Below are positions 22,244 through 33,623 of a stretch of 64,000 nt of DNA, piece by piece. The stretch's first letter is position 1. Every line of letters begins with the position of its first letter. Location: the NCBI GenBank assembly GCA_006176705.1, contig QRFJ01000086.1, positions 337,189 to 401,188 of the forward strand. Direction: 5' to 3'. The translations under genes were made by a program, and so were the position numbers. The DNA is from Cocos nucifera (Eukaryota > Streptophyta > Magnoliopsida > Arecales > Arecaceae). The notes under the pieces are model-generated. The model had not been told where the DNA came from. It saw nothing but the letters and a program-made list of their open reading frames with translations, and did no database searches.

Positions 22244-23383
22244 GTATGAACTTCTTTTTAAGTCGGCCGTCCCATGGGTTGCTAGCTTAGAAAGAAGGTC
22301 AGCTTATATATTCTCCACCCTTGGTATCTGCTGAACCTCCATCGTTAGAAAACTAGAAGCCAAGTCTCTGACCTTCTGCAGATACTTCACCATATTCGGC
22401 TCTCGGGCTTCATATTCTTTCTGAACCTGACCAATCACCAACTATGAATCACTCTACACTCTGAGATGCCGAATTTCCATTTCTTTCGCTATTCTCAGTT
22501 CCGCTACCAATGCCTCATACTCGGCTTCGTTGTTGGAAGTCGGGAAGCCAAAATGTAAAGCATATTTTGCTACTACTCCTTCCGAGCTTGTTAAGATCAG
22601 ACCGACTTCGGAGCCCATGGCATTCGAAGATCCATCAACATGCAAGGTCCAATATTTATCGGTTGAAGAAGTTTCAGCGTGATTAGATTCCTCATCTGAA
22701 ATTGTACATTTTAGAATGAAATCCACCAATGCCTGAGCTTTAATAAATGGCCTTGACAAATATTTAATATCAAATTTACATCATCGGTTCCGAATCAACT
22801 TGCATCATCGGAACCTCCTCAATACTCGACTTCTCCAAGACTTCCATGTATGAACTTCTTTTTAAGTCGGCCGCCCCATGGGTTGCTAGCTTAGAAAGAA
22901 GGTCAGCTCATATATTCTCCACCCTTGGTATCTACTGAACCTCCATCGCTAGAAAACTAGAAGCCAAGTCTCTGACCTTCTGCAGATACTTCACCATATT
23001 CGGCTCTCGGGCTTCATATTCTTTCTGAACCTGATCAATCACCAACTATGAATCACTCTACACTCTGAGATGCCGAATTTCCATTTCTTTCGCTATTCTC
23101 AGTCCCGCTACCAATGCCTCATACTCGGCTTCGTTGTTGGAAGTCGGAAAGCCAAAATGTAAAGCATATTTTGCTACTACTCCTTCCGAGCTTGTTAAGA
23201 TCAGACCGACTTCGGAGCCCATGGCATTCGAAGATCCATCAACATGCAAGGTCCAATATTTATCGGTTGAAGAAGTTTCAGCGTGATTAGATTCCTCATC
23301 TGAAATTGTACATTTTAGAATGAAATCCGCCAATGCCTGAGATTTAATAAATGGCCTTGACAAATATTTAATATCAAATTTAC
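22181..23383 (-). repeat. Tandem duplication of a 599-bp pol segment
   Basis: 22181-22779 and 22785-23383 are near-identical direct copies, separated by ATCAT. Each opens CGGTTCCGAATCAACTTGCA and ends AATATCAAATTTAC on the plus strand. The offset is 604 bp, not a multiple of three, so the duplication itself breaks the pol frame. It doubles most of the second RNase H domain and the linker to integrase. Confidence 0.95.
22454..22759 (-). pseudogene. pol: Second copy of the RNase H domain, element 3
   Basis: The downstream (integrase-side) copy made by the 599-bp duplication. It keeps HVDGSSNAMGSEVGLIL and NNEAEYEALVAELRIAKEM, that is, the first Asp and the Glu of the RNase H active site. It starts abruptly because the duplication joint cuts the upstream part of the domain. 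It differs from its partner by a few residues (AQALVDF against SQALADF). Confidence 0.85.
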
Positions 23384-23408
23384 CTAGCTCGATAGCCCAT
23401 TTAGCCAA
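23058..23408 (-). pseudogene. pol: RNase H domain of element 3 (original copy)
   Basis: Degrades RNA in RNA:DNA hybrids during reverse transcription. MAKWAIELGKFDIKYLSRPF leads into YWTLHVDGSSNAMGSEVG and NNEAEYEALVAGLRIAKE. The type resembles the additional RNase H domain of Tat-lineage elements. The normal Ty3-type RNase H that should lie between this and RT (23409-23615) is only partly readable and interrupted by stops. Confidence 0.85.
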
Positions 23409-23615
23409 CCGCTCGGAAGTATCTGGTCAATATAATATCGATCTAATGGGTTGATCTATGAGGACTGTGATAGTGTGCGCTTGAAAGTATGGGTGCAATT
23501 TTTTCGTAGATATTAAGAGAGCATAGACAATCTATTTCAGTCTCGTATACCTAGTCTCAGCGTCATGAAGTACCCGGCTCACGTAATAGATCGGCTTTTG
23601 AACCTTGGCTTCCTG

Positions 23616-24445
23616 TCAGACTAGAACAAAACTAATTGCCGAAGAAGAGACAGCTAGATATAAATACAACACATCCTCAGGCTCTAGCTTGCTTAATAGA
23701 GGGGGAGAGCTGAGGTATTTCTTTAGTTCATCGAAGGCTGTCTGGCATTCATCCATCCATTGAAAATCCTTCGATTGCTTGAGGGCTTTAAAGAACGAAA
23801 GGCTCTTTTTTGCTGATCTAGATAGGAATCTATTTAAGACCACAATCTTTCTTGTGAGTCGCTGCACTTCTTTGATCATCTTCGGAGGTTTCATCTTTTG
23901 AAGAGCTTGAATCTTCTCTGGATTGGCCTTAATCCCCCATTGTGATACCATGAACCCAAGAAATTTTTCGGAGGTGATACCAAAGGCACATTTATCCGGA
24001 TTGAGCTTCATTCGGAAATACCGTAATATAGAAAAGGCTTCTTCTAAATTGGTAATATGATATTCGGTTGTCCTACTTTTGATGAGTATGTCGTCTACGT
24101 ACACTTTCATATTTCTCCCAATCTGCTCTTTGAAAAGCTTGTTCACAAGTCTTTGATAGGTCGCCCCAGTATTCTTCAAGCCAAATGGCATGATCTTATA
24201 GCAAAAGAGACCTTAGTCAATTATAAAAGAAGTTTTTTCTTCATCCTCGGATGCCATTCGGATCTGGTTGTGTTCCGAGAAAGCATCCATGAATGACAAG
24301 AGCTGATGTCAGAGGTTGCATCCATCAGTTGGTCTATGCATAGCAAAGGATAGCTATCCTTTGGGCATGCTCCATTGAGATCCACATAGTCAATACACGT
24401 GCGCCATTTTCCACTGGCCTTTTTGATAAGGATGATGTTAGCCAA
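23616..24445 (-). pseudogene. pol: Reverse transcriptase of element 3, broken
   Basis: Copies element RNA into DNA. The N-terminal part (24445-24221) shows VLIKKASGKWR-like IILIKKASGKWRTCIDY and DLNGACPKDSYPL. A frame break follows. The palm and connection then read through MPFGLKNTGATYQRLVN, the catalytic VYVDDILIKS with both Asp residues kept, LNPDKCAFGI and FLGFMVSQWGI. The region after it (LNRFLSRSAKKSLSFF, WMDECQTAFDELK) is the usual RT-RNase H connection. One frameshift near 24200 and a stop near 24440 disable it. Confidence 0.9.
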
Positions 24446-24598
24446 CTACTCCAAATAATAAACTTCTCGGACGAAGCCGACCTTTAAGAGCTTATCAACT
24501 TCTTCTTGTATTGCCCTTTGACGTTCAAGGGCGAAGCTCTACTTTTTCTGCCTGATCGGACGATGATTCAGGTCTATATTGAGTCGGTGTACCATGAC

Positions 24599-25412
24599 TT
24601 ACGGATCAATGCCGGGCATGTCCGAGACTGACCAAGCAAATACATCAGCATTATCTCGTAGAAACGTGATGAGGTGCTGTCGATCTTTTTCACATAAGCT
24701 TGAGCCAACCTTCACAACTTTATTCGAATCATCCTTGATTGGTATAGAGATCAGTTCTTCTACTGAGGAGCCTCTTTGTTCAGTTTGTTCATCCCAGATG
24801 TCTAACTCATTTATGGGTTGTTTTTCAGTCACCACTCCATGTAAAGTGGCCATGTAACACTCCATTGCGACTGTCTGGTTCCTCCTGAGCTTGTCGATTC
24901 CATGCGGAGTCATGAATTTGATCTTCAGGTGATAGATCGATACTATAGCTTGGAGGACATTTAGGTCTGGCTGACCTAAAATGATGTTGTAGGCAGAGGG
25001 ACTATTCATAATAAAATAAGTTATGTCGATAATCTTCTGCTTCGAAGCTCGTCCAGCTTTTATCAGTAGTAAGATAGTCCCTTCCACTGGAACCGTAGCA
25101 TCAGAAAATCTAATCAGAGGTATATTTCTCTTCGTCAGTAGTTCGGGCTTAAGTTCATCCGAACAAAGGCATCATAAACAAAATATCTACCATGCTTCCG
25201 TTATCAACAAGAATCCGATGTACATCATAGTTAGAAATATTCAAAAAAATAACTACAGGATCGTCATGGGGCTGACTTATTTCTTCCAGATCTTTATTGG
25301 TGAAAGTAATTTTATCATCTGCCTTCCTCTTCCTCGGTTCCTCTCCTGGCTGATTCTGATCTGAAGTATTTTTGCCGAGATTTTCTCCAGCAATTACTTT
25401 AATTTCTCCCAC
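24599..25412 (-). pseudogene. pol: Aspartic protease and pol N terminus of element 3
   Basis: The protease would cut Gag-Pol. Its motif is HRILVDNGSMVDILF (25155-25260), a form of the plant gypsy VDxGS active site. The second segment (25087-24599) contains the protease end, YNIILGQPDLN, followed by the long linker that leads into RT, ending VFAWSVSDMPGIDP. The two segments are in different frames, with a break near 25090-25155. Confidence 0.85.
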
Positions 25413-25479
25413 AATCAGCTGCTTTACGTGTGGCTCACCCTACCGAGGTTGGTCACAATTCGAATTTGCTAGGATTCAT

Positions 25480-26930
25480 CATTCATCCACATAGTGCTGA
25501 AGTCATCTCCGCTTGATTAGTGCCTCAATTTTCTCTTTGAGCTGCTAGCACTCCTCGATGTCATGCCCATGGTCACAGTGATATCGACAATACTTCCTTG
25601 GGTTTCTTACTCGGGCAGGGGTTACCATTCTCTTGGATCGAGGTATATCTTCTCATCGCTCGATCTCCATCAGAATCTAAGCTCGGGGGGTGTTTAGAGG
25701 GGTGTAGTAATTAAACCTCCGAGGTGGAGTTCTAGATCGACCTCACGACTTTGGAGATGTTGGTCGGCTATTCTGAGGTGAGGTGCACGATTGACGAAGC
25801 CGTGGGTCCTCTTGGCGACACTGCACCCATCTATGATCTTTTTTCTTCTCATGCTTTTGGAACGGACCCATCCGACCATCTCGACTATTTTTCTACTGGT
25901 CCCCTTCGGCCTGGGCATACTTCTTCACTCGTTCTAGCATTTCAGCAAAGTCCTTCAGATAGTCCAAGTTGAGGGAGAACAAAAGATCATTTTGGAGGAG
26001 ACCGGCCTTGAATGCCGTCATGGCCACCGATGGATCTAAATTTTGAACCTCTAAGATGGCTGCATTAAAGCGATCGATGTACTTCCGAAGGGACTCATTC
26101 TTTCATTGCTTGATGCTCATGAGAAAGTCAGAATTGCGACGCTGCCGACGACTGCTTACAAAATGGGCAACGAATAGATGGCTCAACTGATAGAAGAAAT
26201 CTATAGAGTCGGATTTTAGATTCAAATACCAATGTCGAGCCATCCTTCTCAAAGTTAAAGAAAAGGCTCGATATAGTATTGCATTGTTAGCCCCTTGCAG
26301 ACGCATAAGAGTTCGAAAATCGTCTAGATGATCTACGGGATCGGTCGTTCCATCGTAAAGCTCTATTTGAGGAATCTTGAATCGATGTGGCAAGGGTTCA
26401 TCCATAATCTTCTGAGTGAATAGGGGATCAATATTAAACCCCAAATCCTCTCCTTGCTGCCTAGGCTCCCGTAGTGCATCCAACTGTCATTGCATCTCTT
26501 TGAGCTTTTTCTTCATATCGTCCTCACGAGTGGCTCGGTGCTTAGGAGTCTCATGGCCTGGAGTGGAGCCTCTTCTTGAAATGGATGTTGGCGAGCGCTC
26601 AGGTCTTCATCGAGAAGGACTTGTAGGTCGGCTGTGACGACTAGCCTCCACCCTAGGGCTACAGGGGCATCGTTCCTCTGACCTTATCTGGATCTAGCCT
26701 GAATCTTCTTCGATCGGACGACGTTCGTCTACTTACTGCATTCCTCTTATGGCGGCTAATAATGCTTGCACCTAATGAAGTAAGGTATCATACTGTTCCT
26801 GTGAGACCGCCGGCATTGTTGGTGGGTTCTCTTGAATTGGTGGTAGAGATGTGTTAACCTATCGAGCGTTGTAGGTCCTCCGACCACTAGAATACTGGGA
26901 TGCGTTTGATGCTTCCCTTTGGATCTTCAT
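25480..26930 (-). pseudogene. gag: gag of element 3, broken
   Basis: A likely start is the ATG at 26928-26930 (MKIQREASN), shortly after the PBS. The core is clear at 26483-26103: IPQIELYDGTTDPVDHLDDF, LMRLQGANNAILYRAF, HWYLNLKSDSIDFF and FVSSRRQRRNSDFL. After a stop at about 26102 the frame continues with YIDRFNAAILEVQNLDPSVA and LLQNDLLFSL. The Cys-His motif CRYHCDHGHDIEEC lies near 25545-25590. At least six in-frame stops are visible. Confidence 0.85.
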
Positions 26931-27004
26931 GATATCTAGTATCGTGCTTTTTTTCCTCGAAATTAAGCCTAAAAAATAACCGAGGCCCTTCCTCCAGCGC
27001 TAAC

Positions 27005-27655
27005 TATTGCTCCTGGATCTTCCGACTTGGGGTCGACCGATGAGGATGAAGTAGCTCGGCCATCGAGGAATATGAGGCTGAGGACGAGCTTTGCTGGAGC
27101 CCCCACCGAAGTGTTCTCCGGTGAAGATTCTTTGGCACTTAAGTTAAGAGATTGGAGAATAATGAGGGAAGAAAGCGTCGAATTGAATGACGTACCTGGA
27201 GGATTCTGGAGCCCCTTTATTTATAGGAGAGGAGTTAGAGCCGTATCTATTTCGAACTCTAACAATTTTTCGAGTTTATTGTCCTGAATTGATTCGGAAG
27301 ATTTTTTTTCTTTTGGATGACGGGATCGTGAAAGAATCTTCTTTTATCCGAGTTTTTTGATTCATAGAGGATGTAGCTTCAGAAGAGATGGTTGTAAGTC
27401 GGTCATTGACGAGTTATGAGCCTCTTCATGTAGCTCGATGGCCGACCTGAGTTCGATGAGGATGGAGTATGAAGGCTTATCTCATTTTGTCAGGAGGCGA
27501 TCTTCAGTAGATCGGCTAGAATTATAGGTCGGCCTAAGATGACCTACAGTTAACCATGATCAAAATATCGCATTGCTTCGTTCAAACGATTCATTGGGAT
27601 AGGTCGACGGTCGATCCTAAATTAGTCGAGGCTATACCAGCTCCACTCTACAACA
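27005..27655 (-). repeat. 5' LTR of element 3
   Basis: 651 bp; partner of 16455-17128. The bases just inside it on the minus strand, TTAGCGCTGGAGGAAGG, look like a mutated form of the TTGGCGC-type PBS seen in elements 1 and 2. The right flank GTACC repeats the left flank of the other LTR. Confidence 0.9.
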
Positions 27656-27660
27656 GTACC

Positions 27661-29870
27661 TTTTAAATTTCAATATTTAAGACTTGATTGATTTACAATT
27701 TTTTTAAAAAATAATTTTTTTAAAATAAAATTTTGATATGTTGATTGATTAGGAGAAGTAACTTATTGGAGAGTAACTTATATTTTGATTGAACATTCAT
27801 TTTTGTAGAAAAACTACGTAGAATATCCATTATATCCTTATATACATAATAATATTATATTTATATTAATTTAAAAATAATATTAATATATTATAATATA
27901 AAATTAGATTATTATAATTTATTATATGAATATAATATTAATATTTTAATATAATAAATTTATTAATATCTTAATAAATATAATATTATATTAATATAAA
28001 TATTGATATATTAATAAAAATATTATATTAGTATAAATATTAAAATATAATAAATATTATAATATTAATATTATATTCATATAATATTAGGATAATATTA
28101 ATATTATATTATATTATCATAATGCAGTATTTCATTCTAACCATCCATGATATTTTATAAAATTTTGGTCATAAATCTTAAAAAAATATTTTGAAAAAAA
28201 AAGTATCATCACTTCTTATTCCATGAAAAATGATAAAATCTATTTTTTTCATGAATTTTAACTTTTCATAAAATATAAAAAATAAATTATTATAGAATTT
28301 TTTTTTTCTTTCTCTTTTCTCTTAAAATTCTAATCAAATAAAATGCTCCTTTTACTTTTGAAGAACCCTCTCTTTCCTCCTCCACTTTTTATGAATCAAA
28401 TGAGTTTCTAATTTTAAATAATGCCAAAATAACCTCCCGCCAAAATAGTTATTGGCCAGGATAGCCTCTCCATTTTTTTGTCTAAAAAATAAATTTTAAA
28501 CTTTTAATATAAAATGATCTTTTAAATAATGGCTATCATACTAGAATTATAACAGAAAATAACTTGTAAAAACAAAAAAGGTGATGATGCTATCTTTTTG
28601 TCTAATTTTTTGTTTAATAAAATAATAGATCTTTTGGAATGCACAATGATTTCTGAAAGGATTTTTGAGAGAAAATTTTGAAAATTAAAATAAATATTAT
28701 TTTATTTAAAAGTAAGTATCGAGCAGAAAATATGAATCACTTTTCGTCATAACAGCCCGTTGTTATGAGAAAAAAGATTAGAACATAATAAAAAATAATA
28801 AAAATAATGATTGTTTTATTTTTATATTATTTATCTCAATAATGTAAAGGAGGTGGCCGAGAATGTTACATTAGTTATAATGTCGTTGTTTAAAACCATA
28901 CCTTCGACTTATCTCATCCTTAGTTAAAAAATTTACAATGTACTTTTGTCACTTATATCTAATAAGTTGACGGGTTTGTTACGGATCGTTGTTTAAAACC
29001 ATATCCGTTGGAGTTGCATTTGATGCGCGCGCAGTTGCAGTGGCGGTTAGTCCCGGCATGGCAGCAGCGGAGTCAGGGCGGCAGCGGCCGATGCCAATGG
29101 TTGCAGTGGTGGTGGGGCTCGCCGCGGCATCGCCACAGTGGCACTCTTGATGAGAATTATGTATGATTGTTACTTTTTCCTGTATTTTTGTTAATCCAAA
29201 ATTCGGAGGGTTTTTATGTAGTTTAGCCTTTTGCTTGTATTACTTCTAAACCTTACTTTGTTTGTTAAATATTAATTTTTCACAAAAGAGTTGTATTCAG
29301 TATTACAAATTTATTGCAAACTAAACTTGGTCTTATTTTCAAGATATATTATTTCTCTATAATGTTTATTGTTTGCGCAATTTTTTCAGATGTTTTAGTG
29401 CTGAAAATCCAGAGAATGTATCCTAGAACCTAATTGCCCGCTTCCATGCGTGAATTGTGGTGGCTAGCAAACAAAACAAGTATGTAATATTTTTGCTGTT
29501 GGTAAGAGGCCTCAGTTTTTTTTTTTTTTGATAAAATAAGGAGCTGGAAGTTTCATGGATCACAATAAATAACAATTACGAGCCATACATCCAAAATCCT
29601 ACTGCTAAATATCCGGAACAGCATGGAGAAAATAAAGAAAACTATTCATCAGTGCTGATAAAAACTACTGCTAAATATCCAAATCTATTTTGCGGAGAGT
29701 TGTAGCTTTTTTGAATTTATTTTTATTGGTTCTATCTATTTTAGAAAAAAAAAATTTTTTTAGAGCTAAAAAGAAAAATTTGATTCAAATTGTGGAATGA
29801 TGGACGTTATTATTATAAAAAAAAGACTATATACTTTGGTTTAAGAATCATCAATTGTAAAAAGAACTTA
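27661..29870. other. AT-rich intergenic DNA
   Basis: 27830-28130 is almost pure A/T with many ATATTAATAT words. The words GTTGTTTAAAACCATA(C/T)C recur about 100 bp apart at 28883 and 28986. 29020-29150 is a small GC-rich patch (GGCAGCAGCGGAG) with no recognisable protein. A poly-T leader at 29518 resembles the one at 12309. I see no gene. Confidence 0.6.
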
Positions 29871-29879
29871 AATCATTTT

Positions 29880-30720
29880 TGTAATTTAGGAGACTTTAGA
29901 TTTATCGTCATTCGATAACCATTTTATGAAAGTTGTTACTTAAAAATTATTATTTAGTGATCGAAGTTTTATGGCCATCATTAAGAGTATTATTTTTGAC
30001 CGTTAATTATGGTTACCACTAAAAGATCAATATTTAATAGCCAATTATCTATAGCTACAACTAAAATTCTCATTTAGTGACTATTTTTTTAATAATCATC
30101 ACTAACATTTTTATTTATTGATTATATTTTTATAGCTACTATTGAATATCTAATTTTTTTATGAGTCTACTGCAGCGTCACTAAAAAAAGATCATTTAAT
30201 AGCCACCATTTTTTATTCATTATTTTTAGCTTATCATCCGATGTCTACTATTTTTATAGTCGTTATTAAAAATGTAGAGGTCGCAATGGCAGCCATTAAA
30301 AAAGGATCGTTAGTGGTGAGTATATAGTTGTCACCTTTAAATATTTAGGCTTTTATGAGAACCGAGGCTGCCACTAAATTTTAGCATCTAGTGACATTTC
30401 TTTTTGTGAACGACATAAAAATGATATATTTTATGTTTACATGCTATGGTTGCTACTAATTAAAATTTCTAACTTTTTACATGGATCATAGATGATCACC
30501 ACAAAAATATGATATTTAGTGGTTGTTTGGGATTGGCCATCTTAAATATGAAACTTTATTTGGTAGTCCGTTGTGGTTGCCGCTAAATATATTTATTTAG
30601 CAACTAATATTCTTTGGTCGTCGCTAAAAGACTTCTGGGGGTCATCTCTAATTGCCTCCATAAATACCATGTAACGACTAAATTCTTGTAAACGAACACT
30701 TAAAATCTATGTCGTGGTGA
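29880..30720. repeat. Degenerate repeats, possibly from a CACTA-like DNA transposon
   Basis: The words ACTAAAA, TTTAGTGAC, TTTAGTGG and GCCACTAAA recur every few tens of bases in both orientations. That pattern is typical of subterminal repeats of plant CACTA and related DNA elements. No transposase and no clean terminal inverted repeats are visible, so this is at best a fragment. Confidence 0.42.
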
Positions 30721-31349
30721 CCGTACATTCTCAAGTGCCGGTTAAAGGAGATTCCTTAAGCCATGCGCGTGGAAAATACTTATTGGCTAATTCTCGAGTG
30801 TGATTCCCAAGAATCATTTGACGTGACAAGCATTAGTTTATGTTACACGGATGGGGGGAAAGCATAATTGATCCTTTATCTATCAAAACATTGGAGCACC
30901 CGAGCTTTATAAAATCCCTTTGGTCATAAAAGTCCCTCTACAACCTAGTGCGCTTCCACTAGCTCTGTCCTTGGACCATAAGCTAAGCTATGTGGCATAC
31001 GATCTTGATCATTTAATAACCTCCTCAAACCATCTTTTCCATTATCCATCAACGCGAGCCTAGACTTTGCTACATTGTTTATGCGCTACTTAGTCCATCA
31101 CAGCCAAATTTTTACTTATCCATTAGCTTGGTAGACAATAAACCGGCTTTTTTTCGCTGTGAAAAAGTTCATACATACAATATTTAATGCTTAGCAGTGA
31201 AATTGGAATAAACAAATAGATTACTTATTCTTCCTAATCTAAAATATCATTTCTATTTCAGGTCACACATGTTTGGTGGGATAATACGTACACTATTGTA
31301 TTGGTTCTCATTTTTGTGGAAAAAGATAGGTATGCTTTTTATATTAAGT

Positions 31350-32523
31350 GGGGATCCTCAGTGCGGGGGCATGTGCCCCGTGTGTGATTGGTGCACGTGT
31401 CGGAAGTCGCATGCTGCGTCGACGTCCCCGCGGGGTTTGGGCTGATTCAGTGTACGGAATACTGACACCGGTCCCGTTGCAAAACCAGACCCGGTCGGGC
31501 TGATCGGTTGGGTTTGGGTTTCATAACGATGGTACGTTCCTCTGCAGGGACGGTGATCTAGACCCTCCAATGTTACCCTCCTTATCTGCCAAACGAGAGT
31601 GGTTTCAGATTACCGTGGAATTAGTTGAGTTTGTTTTGGTCGAGAATTATTTGAGTTGAAGAAAGGGGCATACCATGCAAGGCGCTATCATACATTTGGC
31701 GGGAATGCCGCAACTATTATATGCGGGATAAGTGTAACATATTTGGCAGGAATAACGCTTATCTAATTCTAACATACCCGTTACGGTATTTCTCTGGCCA
31801 CCTCACGCATGAGGGTATTTTTGTCTTTTCAGCTGAAGTTACCAGAGGACACAACTCCAAGCGACTGGGGAGAGAGAGAGGAGCGGTTGATTGCACGGCT
31901 GGAGGAGGAGAGCAGAAATCGAACCCCTTCCCCCCAAAGCCCCCCTCTCGCTGCAAACCAACACAAAGCACCAACTCTGTTCTTTCTCCTGCTCCTTCTC
32001 GGTTCTTTTGAAAATTTTATTCCCGTGTTTATACATCATTACCACACTCTCCGTCTCTCTCTTTTTACGGTGCCGCAGAACAGAGTTGACGCAGCCCCTC
32101 CCCCTCCTGCGCCCCCGCTGTTGTACGAACCCACATCCCATCCCTCCTTCTCTCTCTATCTCTCGGATTTTTCTGCTCCAAATCCCAAATACCGAACCCG
32201 TGGGCTCGGTCGATCTCTCGCTATCCCTCCTTCCTCGATATCTTCCCACGTTGGGTCCCTCACCAGCCCTCCTTCCGTCCCTCTCTTTCCCTTTTTCTTG
32301 ATTCCTCGATCCTCGAGTTCGACCTCTCCGACCGGCATTGGGGCCTCCGATCCCCTCCGCCGATATCTCCTAGGGTTTCTATCGATACGTTTCTTGATCT
32401 TTTTCTCTAGATTTTCTGTTCCGAATGATGGAAGAAATATATGGTTTTTTAGATGATATTGGTCTTCGATCGACCAGCACGAGAATGTATTAGGGTTTTG
32501 AGGAGACCGCGGAGTTGACGCTA
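31350..32523 (+). promoter_or_regulatory. Promoter and 5' leader of the PP2C gene
   Basis: GC content rises at 31360-31530. A G-box/ABRE-like CACGTGTC lies at 31394-31401. The 32040-32330 stretch is strongly pyrimidine-rich on the plus strand, as in many plant 5' leaders, and leads to the ATG at 32524. I find no convincing TATA box. Open frames in this leader have low-complexity Pro/Ser content and are not taken as genes. Confidence 0.45.
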
Positions 32524-33548
32524 ATGACCGACGTCTGGCGGCACCGGGATCCGAGCATGAGCCCTCCGCTGGTCCCCCTTGCCACCCTCATCGGCCGCGA
32601 GCTCCGTGGCGACAAGTCGGAGAAGCCGACCGTCAAGTGCGGCCACCACGCCTTCGCCAAGCGGGGCGAGGACTACTTCCTCATCAAACCCGACTACCTC
32701 CGGATCCCCGACAACCCCTCCTCCTCCTTCTCCGTCTTCGCGGTATCATCGCCAGCTCTTTGACTTCCTCCCTTTTCTTGTATTCCTTTTGGTTTCGATT
32801 ACGGGAATCGATGTTTGTTTGTAGATCTTCGATGGGCACAATGGAGTGTCTGCGGCCGTGTTCGCAAAAGAGCATCTCTTGGACAATGTTATGAGTGCGA
32901 TTCCTCCGGGGCTTGGCGATGAGGAGTGGCTCCAGGCCCTTCCGCAGGCTCTGGTTGCCGGCTTCGTGAGGACGGATATAGATTTCCAGCGCAAAGGCAA
33001 GTCTTGATACGTGCCCTGCTGCTGTTTCTGTTTATCTGATGAGAAAAATCTGATCTTGGATTGTTGTCGTCAGGGGAGACTTCGGGGACGACGGTGACCC
33101 TTGTTGTCGTTGATGGGTGGACGGTGACAGTCGCATCGGTGGGCGACTCGCGGTGCATATTGGATACACTGGGTGGAGTGGTTTCTTTGCTGACCGTCGA
33201 TCATAGGCTGGAAGAGAATGCGGAGGAAAGGGAACGTGTTACTGCTAGCGGGGGAGAGGTCGGAAGGCTTAATCTCTCTGGCGGGCAGGAGGTATACAAT
33301 GGGAAGAAACTCTGTTGCAAATTTTATGATCAAAGTTTATTTCTTGATGGGAAAGTGCAAACTTGTTTTGTGTTGTCTTCTCAGGTCGGTCCGCTCCGCT
33401 GCTGGCCGGGTGGTTTGTGCCTTTCAAGGTCAATAGGTGATACGGATGTTGGTGAATTCATCGTCCCGATACCACATGTTAAGCAAGTGAAGGTGAGTGT
33501 AAATCAAACTTGGTGGTTTGTTATATTCTATTTCCCATGAACTAATGT

Positions 33549-33623
<75 letters not shown>

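Larger units (their letters stand above)
16455..27655 (-). mobile_element. Element 3: full-length decayed Ty3/gypsy (Tat-type) retrotransposon
   Basis: Minus-strand order: 5' LTR, PBS-like site, gag, protease, RT, RNase H, second RNase H, integrase, 57-bp array, antisense gene, polypurine tract, 3' LTR. The target-site duplication is perfect: GTACC at 16450-16454 and 27656-27660. On the minus strand the LTRs start TGTTGT and end GCAATA, so the termini are TG...TA rather than TG...CA. The extra RNase H domain of the HVDGSS/NEAEYEAL type, plus an additional antisense gene between integrase and the 3' LTR, are known features of the Tat lineage (Ogre/Retand relatives). Stops and frameshifts in every reading frame, and visibly diverged LTRs, show an old inactive copy. 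Confidence 0.92.

Noticed and set aside
31809..32456. 215-codon frame upstream of the PP2C gene
   Set aside because: Pro/Ser/Arg-rich reading of a pyrimidine-rich 5' leader, with overlapping frames on both strands and no domain.
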